Below are positions 25,736 to 36,388 of a DNA stretch of 64,000 bases, piece by piece. Source of the stretch: Campylobacteraceae bacterium (lineage in GTDB: Bacteria > Campylobacterota > Campylobacteria > Campylobacterales > Campylobacteraceae). Below the pieces are notes generated by a model that made no database searches, had not been told where the DNA came from, and saw only the letters and a program-made list of their open reading frames with translations. The position numbers and the translations under genes are program-made. How positions within the stretch are numbered: position 1 is the first letter of the stretch; each line of letters starts with the position of its first letter. Where the stretch lies: NCBI GenBank assembly GCA_031268335.1, contig JAIRXG010000006.1:1-64000 (forward strand), given 5' to 3'.

Positions 25736-26125
25736 ATGTCTCATATGGAATTTTCACATCCGTATTTCGGCGCTTTTTTTATGTTGTTTTTGGCGTTTGG
25801 CATATTTGCCGCCATAACTTTTGCAGCGAATATTATCGGTAAAAAACTTGCGCGCAGGGATGATGAAAAGTTGAAACTTACCATTTACGAATGCGGCTTT
25901 CCGACCACAAAACAACCAAACCGCATTAGCCCGCACTTTTATCTTTTTGCATTGTTATTTATTCTTTTTGATGTGGAGATCATTTTCATGTTTCCATGGG
26001 CGATAAATTTTAAGGTTCTTGGCATATTTGGATTTGTTGAGATGGCGCTTTTCATACTGCTTTTGGGAATAGGATTTGTTTATGCATGGAATAAAGGGGC
26101 GTTGGAATGGCACAACATAAAATAA
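25736..26125 (+). CDS. nuoA: Complex I subunit NuoA
   Basis: A membrane subunit of about 129 residues with three helices, next to NuoH/NuoJ/NuoK at the quinone-channel end of complex I. Family marks are [32 protein letters not shown] prefer the ATG at 25736 ([12 protein letters not shown]), 10 nt after GGGAG; a TTG two codons earlier (25730) is only 4 nt from it. It overlaps nuoB by 19 nt. First gene of a 13-gene operon. Confidence 0.95.
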   Translation: MSHMEFSHPYFGAFFMLFLAFGIFAAITFAANIIGKKLARRDDEKLKLTIYECGFPTTKQPNRISPHFYLFALLFILFDVEIIFMFPWAINFKVLGIFGFVEMALFILLLGIGFVYAWNKGALEWHNIK

Positions 26126-26616
26126 ATTATTTTCAAGACGGCGGACTTCCCATCGCCTTGACAACGCTTGATAAGATTGTTCAATGGGGCAGAAGCAACT
26201 CTTTTTGGCCTGCTACTTACGGGCTTGCATGTTGCGCTATTGAGATGATGGCTTCGGGTGCCGGGAGATTTGATTTTGACAGATTCGGAACTATTTTTAG
26301 GGCAAGCCCCAGACAAGCTGATGGTATCATAGTTGCCGGTACGCTTTCAAAAAAACATGCTCATTTGATGAAAAGAATCTATGATCAGATTCCAGATCCC
26401 AAATGGGTCATTAGCATGGGAAGCTGTGCAAACACTGGAGGGCTTTTCAATACATACGCGACTGTTCAAGGAGTTGATAGAATAATTCCGGTGGATATCT
26501 ATCTGCCCGGATGCGCACCTCGTCCCGAGACTTTGCAATATGCCGTGATGCTATTGCAAAAGAAAATTAGGTCTGAAAAAATAGCAAGACAAAATAGACC
26601 AAAAAGGCTTGTTTAA
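26107..26616 (+). CDS. nuoB: Complex I subunit NuoB (cluster N2)
   Basis: A 169-residue soluble subunit that holds the terminal [4Fe-4S] cluster N2, passing electrons to quinone. Visible ligands are the adjacent pair in [20 protein letters not shown] and LPGCAPRPE. It has the [13 protein letters not shown] loop of the family. It starts within nuoA, and its stop shares an A with the nuoC start. Confidence 0.96.
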   Translation: MAQHKINYFQDGGLPIALTTLDKIVQWGRSNSFWPATYGLACCAIEMMASGAGRFDFDRFGTIFRASPRQADGIIVAGTLSKKHAHLMKRIYDQIPDPKWVISMGSCANTGGLFNTYATVQGVDRIIPVDIYLPGCAPRPETLQYAVMLLQKKIRSEKIARQNRPKRLV

Positions 26617-27416
26617 TGCGTCCGTTTACAGATAAGAAAAATACGCAGCGAAAAGAGTATTATGCCGATAGATTTCGCGTTTGCAGTACGCTTGAAAGGA
26701 CGTCTCCAAGCAGCGACAAGATTTTTGAAAAGGACTTTATCAAGCTAACTTCCAAATTCAAAATAAACGATGCTTACATAGAAGCCGGACAACTTGTTAT
26801 TTGGATAGAGTCTGCGGACAATGTAAAAGTATTAAAATTTTTAAAAAACACTCTTGCGTATAACAATCTTTCGGAAATGAGCGCTGTGGATTTTTTAGCC
26901 GAAAAAGGAGAATTTGAGATTTTTTATCAAATGCTTTCAATGCAAAAACGCAAACGTTTACGCGTCAAGTGTTGCATAAAAGAGAGCGAATCTTTAAAAA
27001 GCGCCGTAGAAGTATACAAAAGCGCAGATTGGGCGGAGAGAGAAGTATACGACATGTTCGGTGTCGTTATAGAAGGACATCCTTATATGAAACGTATTTT
27101 AATGCCTGATGATTGGAGCGGGCATCCGCTTAGAAAAACCTACCCCTTGCAAGGCGACGAAACAGCGCAGTGGTACGAAATAGACCAAATTTTTGGCAAA
27201 GAGTACAGAGAATTGATAGGTCCTGAAATAAGGGATAGCGCTTTGATAGAAAAAGAGGATACGCGAGGATACGCGAGGGTGGGGCACGAAGTGCATTTTG
27301 GCGAACCTTATAGCGAAGAGCTTAGCAAAATCGGCGAATATCAAGAAGAAGACGGTGTGCTTTTTATAAAAAAAATCAAAAAAAGCAAATCCGTTACTCT
27401 CAAAAAAAGACATTAA
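26616..27416 (+). CDS. nuoC: Complex I subunit NuoC
   Basis: A 266-residue 30-kDa-type subunit. The family core is [43 protein letters not shown] at about residues 135-180. The N-terminal part is less conserved and there is a charged C-terminal tail ([15 protein letters not shown]) longer than in many homologues. It overlaps the nuoB stop by 1 nt and precedes nuoD by 2 nt. It joins NuoB, D and I in the quinone-reducing module. Confidence 0.93.
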   Translation: MRPFTDKKNTQRKEYYADRFRVCSTLERTSPSSDKIFEKDFIKLTSKFKINDAYIEAGQLVIWIESADNVKVLKFLKNTLAYNNLSEMSAVDFLAEKGEFEIFYQMLSMQKRKRLRVKCCIKESESLKSAVEVYKSADWAEREVYDMFGVVIEGHPYMKRILMPDDWSGHPLRKTYPLQGDETAQWYEIDQIFGKEYRELIGPEIRDSALIEKEDTRGYARVGHEVHFGEPYSEELSKIGEYQEEDGVLFIKKIKKSKSVTLKKRH

Positions 27417-27418
27417 TA

Positions 27419-28651
27419 ATGACAACTCAGCAGCCCAACAGATTAAAACCGTTTTTTGAAAACGTCTCTTTTGAAAGAGACGACAATAATATGATTGTAA
27501 ACTTAGGTCCGCAACATCCTTCGGCTCACGGACAATTGCGTTTGATTTTAGAACTTAGCGGCGAAAAAATCATAAAAGCGATACCGGACATTGGCTACAT
27601 GCATAGAGGCGTAGAGAAGATGGCGGAAAATATGATATATAACGAATTTTTACCCGTAACGGATAGAATGGATTATATAGCGTCCGCTTCAAACAATTAT
27701 GGTTTTGCTTTGACGGTTGAAAAATTAATAGGCATAAAAGCGCCCAGACGCGCGCAAGTTATCCGTATGATATTAGCAGAGTTAAATCGTATCGGTTCGC
27801 ATATATTTTGGCTTGCAACACATGCTTTGGATATCGGAGCAATGAGCGTATTTTTGTATGCTTATAGGGAGAGAGAGTTTACGCTTGATTTATTAGAAGC
27901 TTATTGCGGTGCAAGACTTACTTATGCAGCCATAAGAATAGGAGGCGTTCCGCTTGATTTGCCTAAAGGGTGGCTTGAAGATTTGAGCGCATATCTTGAT
28001 AAGTTGCCAAAAGCTTTTGAGACTTACGAAGGGCTTTTGGATGAAAATAGGATTTGGAGAATGCGCCTTGAAAATGTGGGCGTATTGACAAAAGAAGCAG
28101 CGCAAAGCTGGGGTGCTTCGGGCGTAATGTTAAGAGGAAGCGGCATAGAGTGGGATATAAGAAAAGAGGAGCCTTATGAGCTTTACGATGAAGTGGAATT
28201 TGATGTACCGATATCCTCTACATGTGATTGTTACGGCAGATATAAACTTTACATGGAAGAGATGCGTCAATCGGTGAGAATTTTAAGACAACTTATAGAA
28301 ATGTATAAAAATACTTCGCCTGAAATTTTGGCTAATGCTCCGGAGTTTATCAGTGCGCCAAAAGAGCAGATAATGACACAAAATTACTCTCTTATGCAAC
28401 ACTTTGTGCTTGTAACGCAAGGCATGAAACCGCCTGTAGGCGAGGTGTATATGGCAACCGAATCTCCAAAAGGCGAGCTTGGGTTTTATATAAATTCACA
28501 AGGCGGAGCATATCCGTACAGAGTGAAAATCAGAACACCGTCGTTTTGGCATTGCAGTCTTTTTCAAGAGATTATGGTCGGTTCGTATTTGGCTGACGCT
28601 ATCGCTATGATAGCAAGTTCCAATATCTTACTCGGCGAAACGGATAGATAA
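27419..28651 (+). CDS. nuoD: Complex I subunit NuoD
   Basis: A 410-residue 49-kDa-type subunit, derived from the NiFe-hydrogenase large subunit and forming part of the quinone pocket. Motifs include [19 protein letters not shown] (His pair near the quinone head), [20 protein letters not shown] and the C-terminal [18 protein letters not shown]. It sits between nuoC and the small nuoE replacement (stop/start overlap at 28651). Confidence 0.96.
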   Translation: MTTQQPNRLKPFFENVSFERDDNNMIVNLGPQHPSAHGQLRLILELSGEKIIKAIPDIGYMHRGVEKMAENMIYNEFLPVTDRMDYIASASNNYGFALTVEKLIGIKAPRRAQVIRMILAELNRIGSHIFWLATHALDIGAMSVFLYAYREREFTLDLLEAYCGARLTYAAIRIGGVPLDLPKGWLEDLSAYLDKLPKAFETYEGLLDENRIWRMRLENVGVLTKEAAQSWGASGVMLRGSGIEWDIRKEEPYELYDEVEFDVPISSTCDCYGRYKLYMEEMRQSVRILRQLIEMYKNTSPEILANAPEFISAPKEQIMTQNYSLMQHFVLVTQGMKPPVGEVYMATESPKGELGFYINSQGGAYPYRVKIRTPSFWHCSLFQEIMVGSYLADAIAMIASSNILLGETDR

Positions 28652-28887
28652 TGAGACGATACGATTTAAGAGGTTGCGAGAATAATTTAAAAATAAGATT
28701 ACTCGAAATTTTAAATGAAGGTACAAAAAACGAAGTTTTGATATTTATTTTTGAAAGCGTTTCGGATGAACAGTTGAGAGATATTATCAATGCGATAAGA
28801 GAAAAAAACGGCGAAGTGCTGAACTCTTTGAGATTTAATGAAGTAGACTGGACGATAGTTGTAAGAGCGAAGGGTTTTTATGAGTGA
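28651..28887 (+). CDS. Epsilonproteobacterial complex I accessory protein in the nuoE position
   Basis: A 78-residue protein without the CxxxxC...C cysteines of NuoE, so it cannot hold the N1a [2Fe-2S] cluster. In Campylobacter jejuni and Helicobacter the nuoE and nuoF slots carry two such unrelated small genes (Cj1575c/Cj1574c in C. jejuni), and complex I there takes electrons from flavodoxin, not NADH (known). It is rich in charged residues (NILNEGTKNEVLIFIFESVSDEQL). It overlaps both neighbours (nuoD by 1 nt, the next gene by 8 nt). Confidence 0.85.
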   Translation: MRRYDLRGCENNLKIRLLEILNEGTKNEVLIFIFESVSDEQLRDIINAIREKNGEVLNSLRFNEVDWTIVVRAKGFYE

Positions 28888-29698
28888 ACTTATGAAAGCT
28901 TTTGAAAAATATGGGGTGGGTGTTGCAAAACCAAAGACTAATAGCGCCGTTTTGTTTATCGGCACTTTGCCCTCAAAAGATAACAAATCGCTCATAAAAG
29001 AGATTTGTGACAATAGTCCCAAAATTATCTACTTTTCTCCAATGGAAGATTTACTTTTACATGCTAAAGCCGACAAATATGTAAAATACGAGATTGGTTC
29101 GGAGACGGGAGCATTGGCTCTTTTGGCAAAATTTCTATTGAAAGATAAAAAGTTGGATGAAAGCGCCGCAAATTATATAGATGAATTGGATGAAGGGTAT
29201 TTAAGCGCAGAGAGTAATATCGGGGAAGAAGAGATAGAAAAAAGCGCGGAGATATTTTACGAAAACGATTTGACATTGCTTTTGGGAGACGATTTGCACA
29301 ATCACCCAAATGCCGATACTATCGGCGGATTGATAGCTCTGATAAACCGTTTCGTATCTTTGCATGTAAGCGTGTTGAACGGAAGCGAATTAATTTCAAA
29401 AAACAGCGCTATATTGCCGCCCAGAATAGAAGAGATAAGCAGTTTTGACGGAATGGCGGTCTATTTTTGCCCGCAAAAAAACGAAAGTGAAAAACTTTTA
29501 GCCTCTTCTCAATTTGCAATGGCAGCAAAAATAAAAGACGAAGACGAGATAATCATAAGTACGAAAAAAGGCGAGTATAAAAAAACTTTCGAAATATCGG
29601 ATAAGCTGAAAGGTATGATAGCAATTTTAGGCATAAAAGAGCAAAAAGGATATAGATATGAGGTTGCAAAAGTAATAAAAAGGGCTATGAATGGCTGA
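28880..29698 (+). CDS. Epsilonproteobacterial complex I accessory protein in the nuoF position
   Basis: A 272-residue protein in the nuoF slot. It lacks the NADH/FMN-binding glycine-rich motifs and the CxxCxxC of NuoF, so it is not an NADH-oxidising flavoprotein. Parts such as LLLGDDLHNHPNADTIGGLIALINRF resemble the molybdopterin-like domain of NuoG. It corresponds by position to C. jejuni Cj1574c, which is needed for complex I activity (known). Its start overlaps the previous gene by 8 nt and its stop overlaps nuoG by 8 nt. Confidence 0.85.
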   Translation: MSELMKAFEKYGVGVAKPKTNSAVLFIGTLPSKDNKSLIKEICDNSPKIIYFSPMEDLLLHAKADKYVKYEIGSETGALALLAKFLLKDKKLDESAANYIDELDEGYLSAESNIGEEEIEKSAEIFYENDLTLLLGDDLHNHPNADTIGGLIALINRFVSLHVSVLNGSELISKNSAILPPRIEEISSFDGMAVYFCPQKNESEKLLASSQFAMAAKIKDEDEIIISTKKGEYKKTFEISDKLKGMIAILGIKEQKGYRYEVAKVIKRAMNG

Positions 29699-32078
29699 TA
29701 TAACGATAACTATAAACGGTATAAAGTGCACCGCTAAAGAGGGCGAGAGTATATTAAACGTTGCGAGGGCAAACAATATATTCATACCTGCAATATGCTA
29801 TCTTAGTTGTTGTTCTCCTACACTTGCATGTAGACTTTGTATAGCCGACGTTGATGGAAAAAGAGCTTATACATGTAACGCCAAAGCCAAAGACGGACAA
29901 GTTGTAATAACCAATACGGAAGAGATTGAAGCGGAAAGACGCGCGATAATGGAAGTATATATCGTAAATCACCCTTTGGAATGCGGCGTATGCGATAAAA
30001 GCGGCGAGTGCGAATTGCAAAATTACGTATTGGAGGCAAAAGTCGAAGAACAGCATTACGCTATCAATAATACGTATGGAAATATTGAAAATTGGGGATT
30101 TACAAGATATGATCCTTCCTTGTGTATAGTGTGCGAAAGATGCGTTACGGTTTGCAAAGACAAAATCGGCGAAGCTGCCTTAAAAACAGTGCCGCGCGGG
30201 GAAGAGCTGGCGGTACCCAAAGAGTACAAAGACACAATGCCAAAAGACGCTTACGCTGTTTGGAATAAAATGCAAAAATCTCTCATCGGCAAAAATAAAA
30301 ATGAGAACGGCGAAATGATTTCTTGCGGAGATTGCGGAGAATGCAGCGCTGTATGTCCGGTGGGCGCATTAACAAGCGTTGATTTTCATTATGCTTCAAA
30401 CGCGTGGGAACTCAAAAAAATTCCCGCTTCAAATCCGCATAGTTCCGATTGTTCGCTTATATATTATGAGGTAAAACAGACAAGCATTTCAGACCCTACG
30501 CCAAAAATTTACAGAGTAAGCGGCGATAGGGATTTTGCGCCTTTAAATAGAGCTGCGAGATTTGGATATGACTATGCAAATAATGTTACATGTAAAGATG
30601 AAAAAAGTTTTGATAAAGTGGTAAACTTTATACAAAACGGTGTTGGTACCATAACTTTTAACAGTTTTATCACAAATGAAGAAGCGTTTATTTTGCAAAA
30701 AATAAAAGAGAAGTTCGGATTAAAGTTAATCAATGAAGATGCGTTTTTATATCAAAGATTTTTAAGAGCTATGAGCAAAGCTTCAGGTTACAACTTATAC
30801 AAAGGTTCGACAGAGAACGTTAGAAAAAGCGATTTGATAATAAGCGTAGGCAGTATGTTGAGATACGACATGCCAAATTTGGCTTACGCTTTTAATAACG
30901 CTCTTAAAATGAATAAAGCTTTTGGTATATACGCTCATCCTATTCATGACAAAATCGTTCAAAATTACTCTAAAAACTTACTGCAGTTGAACTATAAAAT
31001 AGGAAGCGAAGAGGCAATTTTATATCTTTTGCTGGAGATATTTGCGCCTTTAAACGAACTTGACGATATCACAAGCGAATATTTACAAACTTTTCACACA
31101 GTGGAAACAAAAGTCGTAAATGATGAAGAGATGGATATTAATACATCAAGATTGTGGGAAATAGCGGGATTAGAGGATGTAAGAGGTAAAATAGAAGAGA
31201 TAAAGGCTTCAAGAGAAAATATAAGCTTGATTATAGGGCAAGATATATTAACGCATCCAAGATGGGAAAATATGGCATATATAGTTGGGGTATTAGAGAG
31301 AGTTACCAATATAAAAGCCGTGATAGCACCTTATGAAACCAACTCTTTGGGCGTAGCTCTCATATGCGAACTTGATGAGTTTCAAGAGGGAGGCTCCTTT
31401 GGTTATAATCGTCCTGCCGATATAACTATAAGCGCGCTTGGAAATGGGGATTTGGATATGCCGTCTTTAAATCAACAAGAGGGTACATTCACAAACATAG
31501 ACAAAAGGGTGGTGCCTACAAATGCCGCGCTTTCTTATAAGGGTTACGAATTGAACGATATTGCCAACGCTTTGGGAATATATTCCGAACACACCATAGA
31601 TTATACAAAAAAACTTCCCGAAGAACACGGTTTTAAAGATGTGGAATTTGACGAACTTACCAATTATTATGATAATGCGGGAAATGAACATAGAGGATAT
31701 TTGCTTGAAAATAATATCAAAGAGGTTTCAAAAGCTGTATCCGGATTTGATGAGCTAACTTTTCATAACGATGTGATTTATAGATTAAATCCTCGTTCGC
31801 AGTTCAATTCATTTGTAAACGCAGCACATCAAACTAAAATTACTCCGTCGTTTTATGCCTCAAAAGAGTTTTTGGATTCTCACGGATTTGAAAATGGTGA
31901 TTTGATTGATATATTTTTAAAAAACGGCGCGACTTTATCTTTGTACGCACAAGAGGATATTAATATAGCAGGCGAGTTTGCTTATGTGCCGACTTTTGAT
32001 GAAAAGGTGAATGTGCATCCGCTTTTTAAAAACTATAGATTTGCCGAAGTTACCATAAAAAAGGCAGCAGATGAGTGA
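29691..32078 (+). CDS. nuoG: Complex I subunit NuoG
   Basis: A 795-residue iron-sulfur subunit that in this branch is the likely entry point for electrons. From the N-terminus: a [2Fe-2S] domain (ICYLSCCSPTLACRLC), the HPLECGVCDKSGECELQ segment (N5 with His ligand), two [4Fe-4S] sites (LCIVCERCVTVCK and CGDCGECSAVCPVGALTS), then a long molybdopterin-fold domain that appears degenerate. The N7 cysteine set (CxxC...C) is not evident; only HSSDCSLIYYE remains. A TACATGTA falls at 29870 and at 30587 in frame as T-C. Confidence 0.93.
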   Translation: MADITITINGIKCTAKEGESILNVARANNIFIPAICYLSCCSPTLACRLCIADVDGKRAYTCNAKAKDGQVVITNTEEIEAERRAIMEVYIVNHPLECGVCDKSGECELQNYVLEAKVEEQHYAINNTYGNIENWGFTRYDPSLCIVCERCVTVCKDKIGEAALKTVPRGEELAVPKEYKDTMPKDAYAVWNKMQKSLIGKNKNENGEMISCGDCGECSAVCPVGALTSVDFHYASNAWELKKIPASNPHSSDCSLIYYEVKQTSISDPTPKIYRVSGDRDFAPLNRAARFGYDYANNVTCKDEKSFDKVVNFIQNGVGTITFNSFITNEEAFILQKIKEKFGLKLINEDAFLYQRFLRAMSKASGYNLYKGSTENVRKSDLIISVGSMLRYDMPNLAYAFNNALKMNKAFGIYAHPIHDKIVQNYSKNLLQLNYKIGSEEAILYLLLEIFAPLNELDDITSEYLQTFHTVETKVVNDEEMDINTSRLWEIAGLEDVRGKIEEIKASRENISLIIGQDILTHPRWENMAYIVGVLERVTNIKAVIAPYETNSLGVALICELDEFQEGGSFGYNRPADITISALGNGDLDMPSLNQQEGTFTNIDKRVVPTNAALSYKGYELNDIANALGIYSEHTIDYTKKLPEEHGFKDVEFDELTNYYDNAGNEHRGYLLENNIKEVSKAVSGFDELTFHNDVIYRLNPRSQFNSFVNAAHQTKITPSFYASKEFLDSHGFENGDLIDIFLKNGATLSLYAQEDINIAGEFAYVPTFDEKVNVHPLFKNYRFAEVTIKKAADE

Positions 32079-33063
32079 AGCAAATATAATTATAGAGACT
32101 ATCATAAAAGGGATAATAGTTTTAGCTATCATAGCTGCGCTTGCCGGATTTGCCACTTATGTGGAACGTAAAATATTAGGTTTTATGCAACGTCGTTTGG
32201 GACCTATGTATGTCGGACCTTTTGGAGTTTTGCAAGCATTGGCTGACGTTATTAAGCTATTCATGAAAGAGGATATAGTACCGCAAAATTCTGTAAAAAT
32301 CATTTTTTTAATAGCGCCTTTAATAACAATAACGGCCGTATTTACAGCATTTGCAGCAGTTCCTATATTTTCCGAATTTACTTTTTTTGGTTATACGGTT
32401 TATCCTATTATTTCCGATATAAATGTGGGAATTTTATTTATTTTGGGAGTCTCTTCCGCCGGTATGTATGCGCCGTTGCTTGCCGGTATGAGCAGCGCAA
32501 ACAAATGGTCGCTTTTGGGCGGAGCACGCGTTGTTGTTCAATTGTTGTCATTTGAAGTAATAACCGCTCTTTCTATTTTATCTCCGATAATGATTGTAAG
32601 TTCTTTGTCGCTCATTGAGATAAATAATTTTCAAAACGGCGGAATTTTTGATTGGCTTGTTTGGAAACAGCCTATAGCGTTTGTACTGTTTTTAATAGCC
32701 GGATTTGCTGAAACAAATAGAACCCCATTTGATTTATTAGAGCAAGAATCTGAAATAGTAAGCGGTTACATTACCGAATATTCCGGCATGCGATGGGCGC
32801 TATTTTTTCTTGGCGAATATTCCAATATGATACTAATATCATTTTTGGTGAGCATTATGTTTTTCGGCGGATTTAATTCGCTTTGGATAATTCCCGGCGG
32901 CATTATGATATTGCTCAAGGTCTTGTTTTTCATGTTTTTCTTCATATGGGCAAGAGGAGCATGGCCACATGTAAGACCTGATCAACTTATGTGGTTGTGC
33001 TGGAAAGTGCTGATGCCTATAGCGCTTTTAAATATTTTAATTACCGGGCTGGTATTGTTATGA
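32071..33063 (+). CDS. nuoH: Complex I subunit NuoH
   Basis: A 330-residue membrane subunit with about eight helices that connects the quinone pocket to the proton channels. Motifs are [28 protein letters not shown] and [30 protein letters not shown]. It starts 8 nt before the nuoG stop and precedes nuoI by 16 nt. Confidence 0.96.
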   Translation: MSEANIIIETIIKGIIVLAIIAALAGFATYVERKILGFMQRRLGPMYVGPFGVLQALADVIKLFMKEDIVPQNSVKIIFLIAPLITITAVFTAFAAVPIFSEFTFFGYTVYPIISDINVGILFILGVSSAGMYAPLLAGMSSANKWSLLGGARVVVQLLSFEVITALSILSPIMIVSSLSLIEINNFQNGGIFDWLVWKQPIAFVLFLIAGFAETNRTPFDLLEQESEIVSGYITEYSGMRWALFFLGEYSNMILISFLVSIMFFGGFNSLWIIPGGIMILLKVLFFMFFFIWARGAWPHVRPDQLMWLCWKVLMPIALLNILITGLVLL

Positions 33064-33079
33064 TAGTGGGAGTAAAATC

Positions 33080-33697
33080 ATGAAACTTGACCAATTTAAA
33101 AATCGCAATGTAAGCGGATATATATATTATAAACACGAAGAACCCGCGAAAACCGGTTGGGAAAAATTTTGCAAAGTATTTAGACGAAGCGTAAAGTTGG
33201 AACTTTTTGCAGGACTTTGGATAGTTTTTATGGAGATGGCAAAAGGCAAAAAAAATAGCCATGCAATGCAATATCCGCTTGAAAAAATGCAAATATTTCC
33301 CAGATACCGTTCTGTACATAAATTGTTGAGATTGCTGGAAAGCGGCAACGAAAGATGCATAGGATGCGGACTTTGTGAAAAGATATGCGTTTCAAATTGC
33401 ATTAGAATGGATACGAAAACAGATGATAAGGGACGCAAATTTGTAAGCGAATATACGATAAATTTCGGACGCTGCATATATTGCGGACTTTGCGCCGAAG
33501 TGTGTCCCGAACTTGCTATTGTTCATGGAGACAAGTACGAGTATGCGAGCGAGCAACGTTCCTTGTTTGGGTTGAAAGAAGATATGCTAACACCGGCAAG
33601 CACATTTAAAAACAGCGGACAAAAAGAGTTTGAAGGATACGGTTCTTTAAGTGATAATGCCGACAAATGCGTCAAAAAGACGCCGCTTTCATATTAA
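33080..33697 (+). CDS. nuoI: Complex I subunit NuoI
   Basis: A 205-residue subunit carrying clusters N6a and N6b in two CxxCxxCxxxC sites: [16 protein letters not shown] and [14 protein letters not shown]. The N-terminal amphipathic segment would lie on the membrane next to NuoH. A longer C-terminal tail rich in charged residues follows the second site. Confidence 0.95.
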   Translation: MKLDQFKNRNVSGYIYYKHEEPAKTGWEKFCKVFRRSVKLELFAGLWIVFMEMAKGKKNSHAMQYPLEKMQIFPRYRSVHKLLRLLESGNERCIGCGLCEKICVSNCIRMDTKTDDKGRKFVSEYTINFGRCIYCGLCAEVCPELAIVHGDKYEYASEQRSLFGLKEDMLTPASTFKNSGQKEFEGYGSLSDNADKCVKKTPLSY

Positions 33698-33708
33698 GGA
33701 GACTTTAC

Positions 33709-34230
33709 ATGTATGAAATTGTCGCTTTTTATGTTTTTTCCGCGCTTGTCATAGGATTTTTTTTAATAACGGTATTAAGTAAAAATGCTCTTTACTCTAT
33801 GAGTGCTTTAGCAGGCGGAATGGTGTTTATCGCAGGCTTTTTTTTCTTGCTGGACGCCGAATTTATTGGTGTAGTGCAGATAGTTGTATATACAGGTTCC
33901 GTGATGGCTCTTTATGCGTTTGGTATGATGTTTTTTGATACTACAAGGGATGTAAAAGAGAAGATATCTTCCAAAAAGTTGATATATACGTTAAGTTTTA
34001 TATCCGCTCTTTTAATATTTGCTATCTTAAGCGCGCCGATTGTTGCCGAAAATATTTCCGCGCCATTTCCGCTAAATAGCGAGCTTAGCAATACTCATAT
34101 GATAGGACGCGTATTATTTAGAGAGTATTTAATAGTATTTGAACTTGCTGCCGTGATGTTACTCACAGCTATGATAGCGGGGATTGTTTTGGTAAGTAAA
34201 AAGATGCATGCCGATAAGGAGGCTAAATGA
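33709..34230 (+). CDS. nuoJ: Complex I subunit NuoJ
   Basis: A 173-residue membrane protein with five helices, part of the proton path. The start is placed at 33709 (MYEIVAFYVFSALVIG), 7 nt after AAGGAG; an upstream in-frame start at 33667 lies inside nuoI and has no ribosome site. The ATG is embedded in a TACATGTA (33706-33713). The family core is GVVQIVVYTGSVMALYAFGMMFF. It overlaps nuoK by 4 nt. Confidence 0.94.
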   Translation: MYEIVAFYVFSALVIGFFLITVLSKNALYSMSALAGGMVFIAGFFFLLDAEFIGVVQIVVYTGSVMALYAFGMMFFDTTRDVKEKISSKKLIYTLSFISALLIFAILSAPIVAENISAPFPLNSELSNTHMIGRVLFREYLIVFELAAVMLLTAMIAGIVLVSKKMHADKEAK

Positions 34231-34529
34231 TAGGAGTCGGTCATTATCTCGCACTTTCGGGAATTTTATTTGCGATAGGACTCCTTGGCGTTTTAAGGCG
34301 TAAAAACCTTTTGATGTTATTTTTCGCGACAGAAATTTTGCTGAATGCCGCAAATGTCGGTTTTGTTGCAGTTTCTAAATTTTACATGGATATAAGCGGA
34401 CAGATATTTGCTTTGTTTGTCATAGCTATAGCCGCAAGCGAAGTGGCCGTAGGTCTTGGATTGTTAGTGCTTTGGTATAAACGCACAGGCACTATAGATC
34501 TTGACAGCTTGAATATTATGAAAGGGTAG
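34227..34529 (+). CDS. nuoK: Complex I subunit NuoK
   Basis: A 100-residue membrane protein with three helices. It has the proton-path glutamates in LLMLFFATEILLNAANVGF and AIAASEVAVGLGLLVLWYKR. It starts at ATGA overlapping nuoJ and ends 2 nt before nuoL. Confidence 0.96.
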   Translation: MIGVGHYLALSGILFAIGLLGVLRRKNLLMLFFATEILLNAANVGFVAVSKFYMDISGQIFALFVIAIAASEVAVGLGLLVLWYKRTGTIDLDSLNIMKG

Positions 34530-34531
34530 AG

Positions 34532-36379
34532 ATGGAAAAATATGTATATATAGCCCTTTTTGCACCGCTTGCCGCTTCTCTTTTTGCCGCTCTGTTTTCT
34601 TTGGGTAAAAAAAGTGTTTTTGTAGGCATTGTGAACTCTTCACTTATCTGTTTTTCAGCTATATCGTCGCTCATACTTTTATTTAACGGCGAAAGACTAC
34701 ATGTAACATTGGGCGAATGGATAAGTGCGGGGGATTTTAGCGTGCCTTTCGGATTTGTAGTAGACGAGGTATCAGTTGTTATGATGGCAACCGTTGGGAT
34801 TGTTTCAACGCTTGTACATGTATACTCCATTTATTATATGGGGCATGATAAAGGTTTTAACAGATATTTTTCGTATCTTTCGGCGTTTGTCTTTTCAATG
34901 TTTGTGCTTGTTATGAGCGACAACTTTTTAGGTCTTTTTATAGGTTGGGAAGGAGTAGGACTCTGCTCTTGGATGCTTATTGGTTTTTGGTATCACAAAG
35001 ACAGCGCGTCTTGGGCTGCAAATGAAGCTTTCATAATAAATAGAATTGCCGATCTTGGAATGTTGATAGGCATTTTTGTTATTTATTGGCAAATCGGAAG
35101 TTTGCAGTATAGTACGGTATTTGCTTTAGCCTCTTCTTTAGATAATATGACTATTATCATCATCGGCATACTGCTTTTTATAGGCGCTATGGGAAAATCA
35201 GCTCAATTTCCGCTTCATACGTGGTTGGCAGACGCTATGGAAGGTCCAACGCCTGTATCTGCATTGATTCATGCGGCTACAATGGTAACGGCAGGCGTTT
35301 ATCTCGTTATTCGCGCCAATCCGCTTTTTTCATTAATACCGAGCGTTGGATTTTTTATAGCTAGTCTTGGCGCATTTGTGGCGATTTTTGCCGCTTTGAT
35401 GGCGCTTGTAAATAATGACCTCAAACGCATTATTGCCTATTCTACACTTTCGCAACTTGGTTACATGTTTGTAGCTGCCGGACTTGGAGCTTACTGGATA
35501 GCTCTATTTCATTTGATGACGCACGCTTTTTTCAAGTCCCTTCTGTTTTTGGGTGCGGGTAACGTTATGCACGCTATGCATGACGAGCTTAACATCAAAA
35601 AAATGGGCGGCATGTATAAAGCGATGAAATATACTGCGATTTTGATGATAATAGCTTCCGTTGCACTTGCAGGTATTTGGCCTTTTGCCGGATTTTTCTC
35701 AAAAGATAAGATTTTAGAAGTCGCGTTAAACGAACACTCTTATATACTTTTTACTGCTCTTTGGATTGGAGCGGGATTGACGGCATTCTATAGTTTTAGG
35801 CTTATTTGTCTTGTGTTTTTTGGCGAAAAAAAATATGAAAAACTTCATATTCACCCTCACGAAGCCTCTTTTTTGGCTATAGCTTCCATGATACCGCTTG
35901 GTATTTTAGCTATCGTTTCAGGCGGTTTATTTGAACATGAATTTGATAAATTTGTAACCTCTTTATTACCTCATTATAAGTTTGCTTTGGAACACTTTTT
36001 GGTGATTATGATGATATCAGCAACATCTGCTATCGCTCTTTTTGGCATAGGTTTTGCAATCTACATATACATTATAAATGGGGGTTTTTCCAAAGAGTTA
36101 GAAAAAAATTTCTTTTACAAACTTTTATTTAACCAGTATTATATTCCTAAATTTTACGCAGATTATGTAGCGCGTCCTTTTGAAAGACTTGCCGAATTTT
36201 CATGGAAAAGAATAGATGAAAAGATAATTGACGCTACTGTCGATATGATTGCAAATATGATGAAATACGGCGGAGAAAAAATAAGAGGTATGCAAAGCGG
36301 AAATCTTTCCGCGATGTTAAGATGGATGGTTTTTGGTCTCGCATTGCTTTTAACGGCAGCAATTTTTTACGGCGCTTAA
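34532..36379 (+). CDS. nuoL: Complex I subunit NuoL (antiporter-like)
   Basis: A 615-residue distal proton-pumping subunit. Motifs are FLGLFIGWEGVGLCSWMLIGFW, ADLGMLIGIF, GKSAQFPLHTWLADAMEGPTPVSALIHAATMVTAGVYL, and NDLKRIIAYSTLSQLGYM, with the lateral-helix region at the C-terminus. Two TACATGTA copies (34698, 34815) lie in the first 100 codons, both read as HV. Confidence 0.96.
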   Translation: MEKYVYIALFAPLAASLFAALFSLGKKSVFVGIVNSSLICFSAISSLILLFNGERLHVTLGEWISAGDFSVPFGFVVDEVSVVMMATVGIVSTLVHVYSIYYMGHDKGFNRYFSYLSAFVFSMFVLVMSDNFLGLFIGWEGVGLCSWMLIGFWYHKDSASWAANEAFIINRIADLGMLIGIFVIYWQIGSLQYSTVFALASSLDNMTIIIIGILLFIGAMGKSAQFPLHTWLADAMEGPTPVSALIHAATMVTAGVYLVIRANPLFSLIPSVGFFIASLGAFVAIFAALMALVNNDLKRIIAYSTLSQLGYMFVAAGLGAYWIALFHLMTHAFFKSLLFLGAGNVMHAMHDELNIKKMGGMYKAMKYTAILMIIASVALAGIWPFAGFFSKDKILEVALNEHSYILFTALWIGAGLTAFYSFRLICLVFFGEKKYEKLHIHPHEASFLAIASMIPLGILAIVSGGLFEHEFDKFVTSLLPHYKFALEHFLVIMMISATSAIALFGIGFAIYIYIINGGFSKELEKNFFYKLLFNQYYIPKFYADYVARPFERLAEFSWKRIDEKIIDATVDMIANMMKYGGEKIRGMQSGNLSAMLRWMVFGLALLLTAAIFYGA

Positions 36380-36388
36380 GGAGCACAT

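Noticed and set aside
33667-33708. N-terminal extension of nuoJ
   Set aside because: It lies within the end of nuoI, lacks a ribosome site, and the NuoJ family begins at MYEIV.
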